Shown here one piece after another: positions 37,219-50,043 of a stretch of DNA of 64,000 nucleotides; position 1 is the stretch's first letter; the number at the start of each line of letters is the position of its first letter. The translations under genes and the position numbers were made by a program. The notes under the pieces were generated by a model that worked only from the letters and a program-made list of their open reading frames with translations, was not told the DNA's origin and ran no database searches. The stretch comes from Martinezella miluonensis (lineage in GTDB: Bacteria; Pseudomonadota; Alphaproteobacteria; Rhizobiales; Rhizobiaceae), in the NCBI RefSeq assembly GCF_900094545.1, contig NZ_FMAH01000019.1, forward strand, positions 1 through 64,000, given 5' to 3'.

Positions 37219-38103
37219 ATGGGACAGTTTGCAATAGGCATCGACGGCGGCGGAACGAACTGCCGTGCGGCCGTGATAGACCAAACGGGGCAAATTCTCG
37301 GCACAGGCAAAGCCGGCGCCGCAAACATTCTCTCCGACCTGGAAAACTCTCTGATCAACATCGTCGAGTCGGCACGGCAGGCATTGGCAACAGCGGGGCT
37401 TGACCCGGAGCTTGTTCGCCAGCTGCCTGCAGTCATCGGTACGGCAGGCGCCAATGTCGGCAACTATGGCAAACGGGTGGAGGGCGCCCTTCCCTTCGCG
37501 AGCTCTCGCGTGGTGACGGATGCCACGATCGCGCTTCAGGGCGCGCTCGGCGATGCCGATGGGATCATCGGCGCCTTCGGCACCGGCTCCGTCTACAATG
37601 CCCGCCGTGACGGCAAAATCTGGGGGATCGGCGGTTGGGGTTTTGTCATCGGCGATCAGGCGAGCGGCGCCCGTCTCGGTCGCGACCTGCTCGAACGAGC
37701 CGTTCTCGCCTTTGATCGGGTCACTGCAGCCTCACCGCTGACGGATGCCGTCATGGCCGAATACGGAAATGATCCAGAGCGGGTCGTCGAATTTGCCCAT
37801 GCATCCAAGCCAAAGGATTTTGCGCGCTATTCGCCGATCGTCTTCGAATATGCCGCAATGAACGATGTCGTCGCCATGGACATCGTCAAGACGGCAGCAA
37901 AGGCCATAACCGAAAGCCTCGACGCGCTGCTCTGGCCCGAATGCCCTTCGATCTGCCTTCTCGGCGGCCTTGCCCAAGCCTACCGCCCCTGGCTCGATGC
38001 GCGCCATAAAACGCTTCTCGCCGAACCCAGGGGTGACGTGCTACGCGGAGCAATTGATCTGGCAGTAAAACTACTGCGGGATGGGGAAGGAAACCGGGGA
38101 TGA
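37219..38103 (+). CDS. BadF/BadG-type sugar kinase (N-acetylglucosamine kinase-like)
   Basis: 294 residues. It begins MGQFAIGIDGGGTNCRAAVIDQ, the phosphate-1 motif of the ASKHA/N-acetylglucosamine-kinase family. GAFGTGSVYNARRDGKIWGIGGWGFVIGDQASGARLGRDLLE is the phosphate-2/adenosine region and LLGGLAQAYRPWL the C-terminal motif. It phosphorylates a sugar, probably an N-acetylhexosamine, with ATP. ATG 37219 is 4 nt after GGAGG (ATG 37216 is nearly on it). Coupled to the GntR gene by an ATGA overlap. Confidence 0.88.
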   Translation: MGQFAIGIDGGGTNCRAAVIDQTGQILGTGKAGAANILSDLENSLINIVESARQALATAGLDPELVRQLPAVIGTAGANVGNYGKRVEGALPFASSRVVTDATIALQGALGDADGIIGAFGTGSVYNARRDGKIWGIGGWGFVIGDQASGARLGRDLLERAVLAFDRVTAASPLTDAVMAEYGNDPERVVEFAHASKPKDFARYSPIVFEYAAMNDVVAMDIVKTAAKAITESLDALLWPECPSICLLGGLAQAYRPWLDARHKTLLAEPRGDVLRGAIDLAVKLLRDGEGNRG

Positions 38104-38864
38104 CCGAGGATTTAAGTGCCATCTTCTCACCGGAACGCCTGTCAGGCGGGGGCACCGGCCCGCTCTATGTCAAGCTGCGCCGTACGCTCGAAGATGCCGT
38201 AAAGGTCGGGAGATTGAAACAAGGCGACGCGCTGCCGCCCGAGCGCGATATCGCCGAGTTCGCCGCCGTCAGCCGCGTCACCGTGCGCAAGGCGATCGAC
38301 GATCTCGTCGCCGAAGGCATTCTGGTGCGCCGTCACGGATCAGGCACCTTCGTCGCAAAGCCGGTTTCCAAAGTGGAACAGCGCCTATCGCAGCTCACCT
38401 CGTTCACCGAGGATATGGCGCGGCGCGGTATGACCGCGCGTTCAGAATGGCTGCATAAGGGCATCCATACGCCATCCCCCGACGAGATGATGATCCTCGG
38501 CCTTGCCGCCGATACCAAAGTGTCGAGGCTGAGCCGCCTGCGTATCGCCGACGATCAGCCGCTCGCGATCGAGCACGCCAGCGTCTCCGGCGAGTTCCTG
38601 CCGGATCCATCGGTGGTGACGACATCGCTTTATGCGGAACTGGAGAAGCAGCAGGTTCGCCCGGTGCGGGCCGTTCAGCGCATATCGGCGACCAATATGA
38701 AAGAGGCGGACGCGGGGCTGCTTGGCGTTCCGGTGGGAGCGGCAGGCCTTTCGATCGAGCGTATTTCCTATCTCGGCTCAGGTCGAGCCGTGGAATTCAC
38801 AAGGTCGCTCTATCGGGGAGACGCCTATGATTTCGTCGCAGAATTGACGATCGGCGCCACGTAA
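38100..38864 (+). CDS. GntR-family (HutC/UTRA) regulator, NagR/DasR-like
   Basis: 254 residues. Winged helix: PLYVKLRRTLEDAVKVGRLKQGDALPPERDIAEFAAVSRVTVRKAIDDLVAEGILVRRHGSGTFV. UTRA: LSQLTSFTEDMARRGMTARSEW, PLAIEHASV, AVEFTRSLYRGDAYDFVAEL. The motif LTSFTEDMARRGM is characteristic of the NagR/DasR group that senses phosphorylated amino sugars. Its ATG overlaps the kinase stop. Probably controls both divergent operons via the paired 14-bp elements. Confidence 0.9.
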   Translation: MTEDLSAIFSPERLSGGGTGPLYVKLRRTLEDAVKVGRLKQGDALPPERDIAEFAAVSRVTVRKAIDDLVAEGILVRRHGSGTFVAKPVSKVEQRLSQLTSFTEDMARRGMTARSEWLHKGIHTPSPDEMMILGLAADTKVSRLSRLRIADDQPLAIEHASVSGEFLPDPSVVTTSLYAELEKQQVRPVRAVQRISATNMKEADAGLLGVPVGAAGLSIERISYLGSGRAVEFTRSLYRGDAYDFVAELTIGAT

Positions 38865-38911
38865 TCTCACTCCCGCCCAGACAAGAGATTCATATCTGCA
38901 ATCAAATTGAT

Positions 38912-38942
38912 ATCGTCGCAACCTCAGTGAGATTGCGACGAT
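38912..38942. terminator. Perfect 10-bp inverted repeat between convergent gntR and metH
   Basis: ATCGTCGCAA (38912-38921) and TTGCGACGAT (38933-38942) with an 11-nt loop, between two convergent genes. There is no T-tract on either side, so a bidirectional terminator is only the likeliest reading. Confidence 0.45.
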
Positions 38943-39001
38943 TGTGGAATGCGGAATGAGCCTGTGATCGAAACGCTCTAAGACGTTGAAACGACTCTCA
39001 A

Positions 39002-42778
<3,777 letters not shown>

Positions 42779-42821
42779 TGGGTGAATTCCTCTGGCCTGA
42801 TTACGACTCCGCAATCAGATC

Positions 42822-42841
42822 ACATAAAGATATCTTTATGT
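42822..42841. promoter_or_regulatory. 20-bp palindromic operator upstream of metH
   Basis: ACATAAAGATATCTTTATGT is perfectly palindromic, 44-63 bp before the metH ATG. Its central 16 bp are identical to the site directly upstream of the ArsR-methyltransferase/metF operon. Binding by that regulator is inferred. Confidence 0.8.
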
Positions 42842-43043
42842 CAATATATCTATGCTCTAGTCGCGCGCAACGCAAGCTCGCTGCTTCTATAGCCTACCCA
42901 ATTTGCGAAAAATACGAATAAAGCGATTCCCCATCCGACCATGGACAAAACAATGCCGTCGACACAGTTTCCTCCCATCACGCCATGACAGCACTTTCGG
43001 GCAGCGCTATAGGGCTTGTGGAAAAGAATCCAAGGAGGACGGC

Positions 43044-44300
43044 ATGAATACACAGGTTGAACCCGCAACGCTCGGAAACTGGAGCACGCGCGCCTATCAT
43101 CGGCGCTGGCTGCTTGATCAGGCGAGCGCGCTCTTTGACTTCTTCCAGTATCGCGCCGTCAATCCCAAAGGCGGCTTCTATGACTTAGACGATGCCGGCA
43201 AGCCGCTGGATGCGACCAATCCGGTACGCGGCATTCATTCGACGGCCCGCATGGTCCATTGCTTCTCGATCGGATCACTGCTCGGCCGCCCCGGCGCGAA
43301 CGAGATTGTCGATCACGGAATGAACTATCTGTGGAAGCATCACCGCGATACGAAACATGGCGGTTACGTCTGGTCGGTGAACAATGACGGCCCGGTCGAT
43401 TCCAGCAAGCAGGGCTATGGCCATGCATTCGTACTGCTCGCAGCCTCCTCCGCCAAGACGATCGGCCATCCTCTGGCCGACGGGATGCTCGCCGATGTCA
43501 CCGAAATTCTGAATGCGAAGTTCTGGGAAGAAAAGCACGGCGCGATTGCCGAGGAGTTCAATCAGGATTGGTCGCTGATCGATGGCGGTAGCTATCGCGG
43601 CCAGAACTCCAACATGCATTTGACCGAAGCCCTGATGGCCGCTTTCGAAGCAACGGGCGACAAGTCGTACCTCGACAAGGCTGAAAGCATCGCCGATCTC
43701 GTCATCAGGCGATCGGCTGGATCCGTTGGCTGGCGCGTGGCCGAACACTTCAACACCGATTGGGTGCTGGACAAGGATTACCGCGGCAACGAAATGTTCC
43801 GCCCATCGGGCACGACGCCAGGGCATTGGCTGGAATGGGCGCGCCTCATCCTACAGCTTTGGTCTTTGGGGGAAAAGCGTCACGACTGGATGCCGGAAGC
43901 GGCTAAAGGCTTGTTCTCTCAGTCCATGTCACTGGGTTGGGACAGCAAAAAGAACGGGTTCTTCTACACGCTCGATTGGGAAGATGTGCCTGCAAAGCGC
44001 AACAAGCTCTGGTGGCCTGCCTGCGAAGGCGCCGGCGCCGCTTACTATCTGAATGAGCACGTTCCGAGTGATTTCCACGAGGAAAGCTATCGCAAGATTT
44101 GGAGCGTGATCGGCCAGGCGTTCATAGATCGCACCAATGGTGGTTGGCATGAGGAACTGACGGAAGATCTCGTTCCGGCTCACACGCTGTTCCCCGGCAA
44201 GGGTGATATCTACCACGCCTTGCAAGCATGTCTGATCCCCCTCTTCTCGGCAACGGGCAGCCTGACCAAAGTCATCACCGAGGCCGGCGGAAAGATCTGA
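43044..44300 (+). CDS. AGE-family sugar epimerase/isomerase (mannose isomerase/YihS-like)
   Basis: 418 residues of an (alpha/alpha)6-barrel enzyme. RGIHSTARMVHCFSIGSLLGRPG, HGGYVWSVNNDGPVDSSKQGYGHAFVLLAASSA, NSNMHLTEALMAAFEATGD, PGHWLEWARLILQL and DIYHALQACLIPLF contain the conserved histidines of the AGE superfamily (GYGHAF, NMHLTEA, PGHWLEW, YHALQA). Length and the GYGHAF/NMHLTE pair fit D-mannose isomerase or sulfoquinovose isomerase better than N-acylglucosamine 2-epimerase. SD aaggagg is upstream. Monocistronic; substrate inferred from family. Confidence 0.88.
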   Translation: MNTQVEPATLGNWSTRAYHRRWLLDQASALFDFFQYRAVNPKGGFYDLDDAGKPLDATNPVRGIHSTARMVHCFSIGSLLGRPGANEIVDHGMNYLWKHHRDTKHGGYVWSVNNDGPVDSSKQGYGHAFVLLAASSAKTIGHPLADGMLADVTEILNAKFWEEKHGAIAEEFNQDWSLIDGGSYRGQNSNMHLTEALMAAFEATGDKSYLDKAESIADLVIRRSAGSVGWRVAEHFNTDWVLDKDYRGNEMFRPSGTTPGHWLEWARLILQLWSLGEKRHDWMPEAAKGLFSQSMSLGWDSKKNGFFYTLDWEDVPAKRNKLWWPACEGAGAAYYLNEHVPSDFHEESYRKIWSVIGQAFIDRTNGGWHEELTEDLVPAHTLFPGKGDIYHALQACLIPLFSATGSLTKVITEAGGKI

Positions 44301-44345
44301 CATTGGTGGCGGCGCCCGCTCAAAGCCCGGCGCCGCCTCAGCCCT

Positions 44346-44834
44346 CTAGCCGAGGCTGAGATTGTGGAGTTCGTGGCCGAGCGTGAGAGCCAAAGCCTCG
44401 ACAACGAGATTGTGGTCTTCACGCTGAGGGAGACCTGAAACCGTGACAGCACCAATGCAGCCCGTGCCGTTGACGAAAATGGGGAAGCTGCCGCCGGATG
44501 CGGCGTACTCGGCGCTCGAAAGCCCGCTCTCCTCGATCGTCTTGCCCTGCTGCTGCAGCCGCAATGTGCTGGCATAGCTGCTACGAAAATAGCGCAGCAC
44601 CATGTTGCACTTGCGGCGTATCCAGTTGGAATTGTCGGGTGTCGATCCGGGCAAGGCTATGTAAAAAACCGGCATGGAGTGCAGCGTGATGTCGATGGCA
44701 ACGCCGAGATTACGCTCGCTGGCGAGATCATGCAGCAACTTGCCGAGTACCCAGGCAGTCGAGAGGTCAAAGGCGTCGAAACGCAGCGTCTCCTCTTGCA
44801 GCGCGATACGATTGAGGTCCTTGTCGATCGTCAT
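44346..44834 (-). CDS. UPF0303 / HbpS-like heme-degrading-domain protein
   Basis: 162 residues, cytoplasmic. Sequence reads DLSTAWVLGKLLHDLASERNLGVAIDITLHSMPVFYIALPGSTPDNSNWIRRKCNMVLRYFRSSY and GGSFPIFVNGTGCIGAVTVSGLPQREDHNLVVEALA, matching UPF0303 within the HbpS/GlcG (DUF336) fold. Members have been linked to heme or small-ligand binding, but biochemical function of UPF0303 is not established. It lies convergent with the AGE gene, with no obvious operon partner. Confidence 0.85.
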   Translation of the reverse strand: MTIDKDLNRIALQEETLRFDAFDLSTAWVLGKLLHDLASERNLGVAIDITLHSMPVFYIALPGSTPDNSNWIRRKCNMVLRYFRSSYASTLRLQQQGKTIEESGLSSAEYAASGGSFPIFVNGTGCIGAVTVSGLPQREDHNLVVEALALTLGHELHNLSLG

Positions 44835-44893
44835 AGAAAACCTTCCCTAAAAATAGATCAGCCTATCAAACGCTGAGGGAGTGATTTGTCCAC

Positions 44894-45832
44894 CTATCTA
44901 TTCGACATTTCAAAACCAAGTTGCCACTTCTGGCCCAGCAGAAGATCGTATTCCTCCGGCTCGAGCACCTCGAAGCCTCCGCCTGGATAGAACGTCAACT
45001 CGCCGATGCAAACCCAATCTGCCGACGCATAGAAATCGACCCGCACGAAATCGATGTCGGAAGCGACGGTTTCCGCAACGGAAATCATCTCGTCGAGCCG
45101 CGGCGGACGCGCGACATGGCCCGGATAGAGACCGAGGTAATCCCGATCGAAGAACGGAAGCTTTTGCCAGTCCGGCGTATAGTTGCAGGAATAGCCCCGG
45201 CCATTCTCGCGTATGTCGATTTCGATATGCGATACCTTGCCGTTGAAGGTGAAGAGCCGGTAATCCCAGGGAACACGCCCCTCGACCAGCAGCATGCTTT
45301 CGATCAGGATGCGAGGTTCGATGCGCCTGTAGGCCCACTCCCGGTTATAAGACGCGTGGTCGATCGCCAGCCATTCGGCGGAAGGGTTGTTCTTAAGCAG
45401 CCGATCCACATCGGCCTGTCCGTAAAGAAAGAGCCCTACCCCGCTTGCATGGGTCGGCTTGACGACGGCGGGCAAGGAAATCTCGAACCAGTTGACGGCC
45501 GCAAGGTCTGTGCCGACCCAGAGTGTCGGGATGATGTACTGGCTACCCACTCTTTCCGCAATTAGCGCTTTCGCATCGGCCTTATCCACGAAACGCGGAA
45601 GCAGCGGATTACGATCATAGAGCTTCCGGGCCTGGATCTTCTCGGTGAGCGTTTGAGGCGACGTCAGATTGGGAAATCTGCCGCGGATGATACGATATTT
45701 CAACGCGCAATAGGACTTGTCGGGCAGCGGCGATATAAGGCGCCATAGAAGATTGTGCGCTCGCTCACGCAACCCCTTCTGGAGATACCCCGGAATAAGA
45801 AACCCATCCCGGTCGACGGTTCTATCTGTCAT
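44894..45832 (-). CDS. TupA-like ATP-grasp protein
   Basis: 312 residues. FPNLTSPQTLTEKIQARKLYDRNPLLPRFVDKADAK at the N-terminus, PAVVKPTHASGVGLFLYGQADVDR, RILIESMLLVEGRVPWDYRLFTFNGKVSHIEI and FVRVDFYASADWVCIGELTFYPGGGFE form a TupA-like ATP-grasp domain, with the ATP/metal residues in the last segment. Relatives occur in polysaccharide clusters and may attach amino acids or other acids to surface glycans. Start at ATG 45832; the TTG at 45853 is less likely. Divergent from the flippase gene. Confidence 0.85.
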   Translation of the reverse strand: MTDRTVDRDGFLIPGYLQKGLRERAHNLLWRLISPLPDKSYCALKYRIIRGRFPNLTSPQTLTEKIQARKLYDRNPLLPRFVDKADAKALIAERVGSQYIIPTLWVGTDLAAVNWFEISLPAVVKPTHASGVGLFLYGQADVDRLLKNNPSAEWLAIDHASYNREWAYRRIEPRILIESMLLVEGRVPWDYRLFTFNGKVSHIEIDIRENGRGYSCNYTPDWQKLPFFDRDYLGLYPGHVARPPRLDEMISVAETVASDIDFVRVDFYASADWVCIGELTFYPGGGFEVLEPEEYDLLLGQKWQLGFEMSNR

Positions 45833-45915
45833 GGCAGCCAACTTAAATTTCAACTAGAACGCAAGTGAAAATTATCAGCGGGCCTTTAACACAAGGTTAT
45901 GCGGCAACCTCCTAG

Positions 45916-47433
45916 ATGAATTGCATGAGTACTTCTGTGTCCAATCTTCTTAAAAGTTCACTGATTAGCCTGGCGGCGACCTTGATTTCGCTGGTTGCCG
46001 GCTTTGCAACCAGTGTCATCGCCGCCCGCCTGCTTGGTCCGGCAGGATCCGGCAAAGTTGCCTACGCATTGTGGATTGCGACCTCCGCCGCGGCATTGGC
46101 CGATATGGGACTTCCACAAGCATTGCTGCGCAACACTGGCGGCCTTTCAGGCGACGGCGAAGCATGGAAAATACTGGTGCGGACGGCACTGCGCAGTTTC
46201 ATAATTTCGGTCAGCATGGTGGGCGCCGCCATATTGGCCTTTGCCGCGATCATCTACATTCAACGCGATGCACAGCACGCCTGGCTCTGGATCGTCACGG
46301 GGCTTTTGTTTTTAAGCTACGCATTCCACGTATTTTCCACGGCGATCGCGCGTGGGAGAAATCGGTTCGGCCAGACTGCACGGACGACCGCTCTTGGTGG
46401 AGTGTTACAAATTCCGCTCGTCTTTGTCGGAGCATGGCTGCTTGGCCCAACCGGCGCTCTGATCGGATATATCGCGCGCTACCTGCCGCAAGCGTTGCTA
46501 TTGCGGAGCTATATCGATCGCGACATGAAACCGTCCCGTGAAGCCCTGACGCAGGAAATGCGGCGTTACGGTCGCCACATATGGTTGAGCGACCTCATCG
46601 AAATTCTGGTTCTGTCGCGGATAGAATTCCTGTTTCTTGGCTTCTTTCTTTCGTCGACCAGCATCGGGTATTTTGCAGCAGGCCTCGGCCTGGCCGGCCT
46701 AATCGAACAGGTGATGCTGCAGATATCACCAGCGCTGATCGTCAGCTTTACCGAAGCGCATGCGAAAAACGATCAGCAGATGCTGAACGCTGCGTACCGT
46801 CGTGTCATTCGCATAGTCGCGCTCGTCATGCTGCCGATCAGTTTCGGCGGCGCGGCCATCATGCCCGATCTTTTGCCTCTCATATTCGGCAATGCCTTCG
46901 ATCCTGCCATACCGGCTTCCGCGACCTTGCTCGCCTTCGTCTGGCTTGCCGGGATGTCCGTCATTCCCTGGGGTATCATAGGCGCATCGGGGCGCAGCGT
47001 TCTTTTGCTACGCGTGCAGATCGTAAGTGGCCTATTGATGATATTGTTGCTCACAGCTCTCGTGCCGCGGATGGGCCTGCAGGGTGCTGCCCTTGCTCGC
47101 GCTGCCATTGTAACGCTGACTTTTGTTCTGCTCGGCTGGACTGCCTGGAGACATGTCCAGGTTTCCGTCCCGGTTACGGCACTGGCAAAAACGATGCTTG
47201 CCGCCGTTCTTTGCGCAGTGGCGGCTGGGGTCGGCATCTATAGTTTCGACGGAGCAATCGCGATCGCAACTGCCATTCCAGCGGGTGTGGTGGCTTATAT
47301 GCTGGCTGTCCGCGTCCTGCGCCTCATCACCCCTGAAGACGTACAGATACTGATGGATACGGCTGGCGGAAAACTGCCCGGCGCCTCACGCCCACTCGCC
47401 AACAAGCTCTTGACCTTCCTGGCGCCAGGCTAG
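45916..47433 (+). CDS. Polysaccharide/oligosaccharide flippase (Wzx-like, MOP superfamily)
   Basis: 505 residues with 12-14 hydrophobic segments. SLISLAATLISLVAGFATSVIAARLLGPAGSGKVAYALWI is the usual N-terminal pattern of O-antigen/lipid-linked oligosaccharide flippases, and PDLLPLIFGNAFDPAIPASATLLAFVWLAG the middle helix motif. It moves lipid-linked glycans across the inner membrane. No strong SD; ATG 45916 or 45925 is possible. Lies between the TupA-like and glycosyltransferase genes, suggesting a surface-polysaccharide role. Confidence 0.9.
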   Translation: MNCMSTSVSNLLKSSLISLAATLISLVAGFATSVIAARLLGPAGSGKVAYALWIATSAAALADMGLPQALLRNTGGLSGDGEAWKILVRTALRSFIISVSMVGAAILAFAAIIYIQRDAQHAWLWIVTGLLFLSYAFHVFSTAIARGRNRFGQTARTTALGGVLQIPLVFVGAWLLGPTGALIGYIARYLPQALLLRSYIDRDMKPSREALTQEMRRYGRHIWLSDLIEILVLSRIEFLFLGFFLSSTSIGYFAAGLGLAGLIEQVMLQISPALIVSFTEAHAKNDQQMLNAAYRRVIRIVALVMLPISFGGAAIMPDLLPLIFGNAFDPAIPASATLLAFVWLAGMSVIPWGIIGASGRSVLLLRVQIVSGLLMILLLTALVPRMGLQGAALARAAIVTLTFVLLGWTAWRHVQVSVPVTALAKTMLAAVLCAVAAGVGIYSFDGAIAIATAIPAGVVAYMLAVRVLRLITPEDVQILMDTAGGKLPGASRPLANKLLTFLAPG

Positions 47434-47438
47434 GCCAG

Positions 47439-48683
47439 TCATAGCGGTTCGAAGGCTGCACTCAGCGTCTGCCGCGCAACTTCGTCCCAAGTCATGATCC
47501 CATCGCGAAAGACCGGCGAACGCTGCATCGCCAACGCTGCATCGATTTTTTCGCGCCACGCTGCTTCGCCGTCGAGGCAGTAAGCAATACCATTGGCGCG
47601 GGCAAATGGGACGAGATCTGGCAACAGGATCGGTAGACCGCAATAGCTGTACTGCGCCAGCTTGAGGCTCGATTCCGCCAGATAAACCTCATTTTCGGTG
47701 AGGCGGTAGGGAGCGATGCCGAAATCCGCATGCTGCAGATAAGGCACAATGCTCTCAAAGTCTTTCTCGCCATAGATTACGACATTTGGTGGTGCCCAAC
47801 CGCTCCAGGCCGCACCAAACACATGGAAATTCACATCTGGCGCAGCCGTTGCCATTGCGGCGACGGAAGCATGATCGAAAAGCATATTACCGATGGAAAT
47901 GGCGTTGCGGGTGCCGGGCCGATATGGTGACGGCTGCTCTCGATCAAACAAGGCTGCATCAACGCCTTGGGGAATAACCCTTACGCGGCCGCCATGCGGA
48001 AGCAAGGCCCCTAGCCTTTCCGATGGAACGCAAACGGCGTCGAAACGACCAATCTCGGTCGCTTGGATATCCTGCAGCACCGGTGCCGCCCCTATGCTTC
48101 TCAGCAGGTCGCGGCAAAAATAGAGCGTACGCGCCTTCGGATTGAGCTTTTTAATCTGACCGAAGAAAGCGAGCGCCGAGCCGCTCTCAGCCAGCACCAG
48201 ATCCGCATTACTTATGATGCGACGGGCAAAGCGCGGCAGGTAGCTGCCATAGAGCCGAAAGAGCACTGCGTTCGCCGCATTCAGAAAGCGGTTGCTCGAG
48301 CTGAATGCATGCAATGGCGGCAGATAGGCCCCCGCTCTCAAATTGGTATCGATCGTATGAAATCGGTTTGCTTGATCCTGCGACAAGGCTCGGAAGCGCG
48401 GGCGATCCTTAAGCAAGGTCAACCAACTATGACCTATAGTGAGAAAATGAACCTCATGCCCCTGTTCAGCCCAGTGGGATGCGATGAAATGGACCGACGC
48501 CTTGCGATAGCCACGCAGAAACGCGTGCGCTGTTAGAATGACGATTCTTCTTCGCTGCTCGGCCTCGTTTAAGGCCGGCTCTGCTTTCCTATTTGCCAAA
48601 GGCTGCCCCCAACAGCGCCCCTCAGCCGGTTTTGTCATGACCGACATTAAAACGTCGATAAAGCTGCGGCGGCGAACGATCAT
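47439..48683 (-). CDS. GT-B glycosyltransferase (GumK-like)
   Basis: About 414 residues. The core begins RRRIVILTAHAFLRGYRKASVHFIASHWAEQGHEVHFLTIG, like the N-terminal domain of the xanthan glucuronosyltransferase GumK (GT70). The C-terminal nucleotide-sugar domain contains VCVPSERLGALLP, IPQGVDAALFD, YGEKDFESIVPYLQHADFGIAPY and the E-rich YLAESSLKLAQYSYCGLPIL. Start uncertain: ATG 48683, 48647 or 48638; none has a good SD and the first ~45 residues look non-conserved. Convergent with the flippase (stops 5 nt apart). A glucuronyl or related transfer is inference. Confidence 0.82.
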   Translation of the reverse strand: MIVRRRSFIDVLMSVMTKPAEGRCWGQPLANRKAEPALNEAEQRRRIVILTAHAFLRGYRKASVHFIASHWAEQGHEVHFLTIGHSWLTLLKDRPRFRALSQDQANRFHTIDTNLRAGAYLPPLHAFSSSNRFLNAANAVLFRLYGSYLPRFARRIISNADLVLAESGSALAFFGQIKKLNPKARTLYFCRDLLRSIGAAPVLQDIQATEIGRFDAVCVPSERLGALLPHGGRVRVIPQGVDAALFDREQPSPYRPGTRNAISIGNMLFDHASVAAMATAAPDVNFHVFGAAWSGWAPPNVVIYGEKDFESIVPYLQHADFGIAPYRLTENEVYLAESSLKLAQYSYCGLPILLPDLVPFARANGIAYCLDGEAAWREKIDAALAMQRSPVFRDGIMTWDEVARQTLSAAFEPL

Positions 48684-48929
48684 GTCCGGGGCGCTGATAG
48701 CCGCAGCCAAAGCCCAATTTTGCGGGATATGAACCGCAAAGCGTCTAACAGGCCGTTAAAGTTGAACGGGAAATGACACAATAAGTTGAGTAAATCTTCT
48801 GAAATCGAGCAAAATCAATTGCGGTCGCCATCAATGCATCGTGAAGCGACATACCTCTCACTTGCCTGCGAGAAGCGAACAGGTCATTGATAATGCTTTG
48901 CGAATGTCCCGCCATAGGAATATCCCAGC

Positions 48930-49922
48930 ATGAATGCAAAATATGCGCTGCCCGCGATCCTGGCCTGCACCTGCGCCGGTGTCGTAACACCAGCTTTGGC
49001 TGAGGACGCCGCACAACTTGTGCTGCATGACGGATTCGACGGTAAGGACTTCGCCCCATCAGGCCATCTTTATTATCGGGAAAATTTCGAGCAGAAAGCT
49101 GGAACGATTGAATTTCAGTCAGACGTGAAGCGCTCGGGCACGGGAGCTTTGAAGCTCAGCGTCAAGCCATTCTGCCCGCCAGGCAAAGCAAATTGCAGCG
49201 AGAGAGCCGAAATCTGGGAACGCACAAAATACCGCGTGCCCTACGATCAGGGAGTCTGGTACGGCTTTGCCGTGAAATTTGCCGACCCCATTCCGTCAGG
49301 GGATCACCGCTATCTCATCGCGCAATGGAAGCGAGAAATTGGGCCACAGGCCGAGGGTGATTTCAGCCCCTTTCTGGCATTGCGGCTCAACAACGGCAAG
49401 CTGTTTGCCACGGTGGAAACCAACTACCTTGCTCCAGTCGCCAAGAAGGACGAGATCAAGAATGGTGGCAAAGCTTGCAGCGATGGCGAGACACCCGTCT
49501 GGTTCCGCCCAGATACCAATCAAATGCGCGCACTGGTCGCCACGGATGGCAATTGGAACACGGCAGATGGTGAAGAGTTTACGGATTGCACTAGCGCCAT
49601 CAAGGTAATTAATCGCGGCAACAGCCTTCCGCCCCCCGCCTCAGGCTGGATTGATTTCGCCATTTACAGCAAACCCGGCCCGGATGGCTCAGGTCACATC
49701 GAAATATTCGCCAACAATAAATGGATTTCCACGGTCACGGGGCACATTGGACACGCGGATCATGGACTTGGTAAAAATCAATACTTTAAATTCGGCCCTT
49801 ATCGTGCCGCCGATACTACGGTATGGACGCTTTATTACGACGATTTTCGCCGCTCGCCCCACTGCGCGGACGTATTGGCGGATCCCAATCTTTGCCCGAT
49901 GAAATCGATTGACCACCAGTAG
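48930..49922 (+). CDS. Secreted polysaccharide lyase (heparin-lyase-I family fold)
   Basis: 330 residues with a signal peptide (MNAKYALPAILACTCAGVVT...ALAED). The jelly-roll pattern VLHDGFDGKDF, RSGTGALKLSVKP, SERAEIWERTKYRVPYDQGVWYGFAVKFADPIPSGDHRYLIAQWKREI and GWIDFAIYSKPGPDGSGHIEIFANNKWI matches the heparin-lyase-I/PF14099-type lyases. Probably cuts an acidic extracellular polysaccharide, perhaps that made by the neighbouring genes. Six or more cysteines, consistent with an exported, disulfide-bonded protein. A terminator-like T8 hairpin follows. Confidence 0.82.
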   Translation: MNAKYALPAILACTCAGVVTPALAEDAAQLVLHDGFDGKDFAPSGHLYYRENFEQKAGTIEFQSDVKRSGTGALKLSVKPFCPPGKANCSERAEIWERTKYRVPYDQGVWYGFAVKFADPIPSGDHRYLIAQWKREIGPQAEGDFSPFLALRLNNGKLFATVETNYLAPVAKKDEIKNGGKACSDGETPVWFRPDTNQMRALVATDGNWNTADGEEFTDCTSAIKVINRGNSLPPPASGWIDFAIYSKPGPDGSGHIEIFANNKWISTVTGHIGHADHGLGKNQYFKFGPYRAADTTVWTLYYDDFRRSPHCADVLADPNLCPMKSIDHQ

Positions 49923-49940
49923 CCACTATTAGCAAATAGG

Positions 49941-49979
49941 GATCGAAAAGGCACTGCGGGTATCCCGTCGATTTTTTTT
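49941..49979 (+). terminator. Probable terminator after the lyase gene
   Basis: ATCGA...TCGAT with an inner GGG-TAT-CCC hairpin, followed by eight T residues, 20-57 nt after the stop. Confidence 0.5.
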
Positions 49980-50043
49980 AAAAACTCGGCTGAACTTTTT
50001 CGCTTCTTGCCGGTTATCTCCCTTGGTGAAGGAGATAACCGAA

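Noticed and set aside
42779-42814. TTG start extending MetH by 12 residues
   Set aside because: ATG 42778 has an SD and the extension would run toward the operator.
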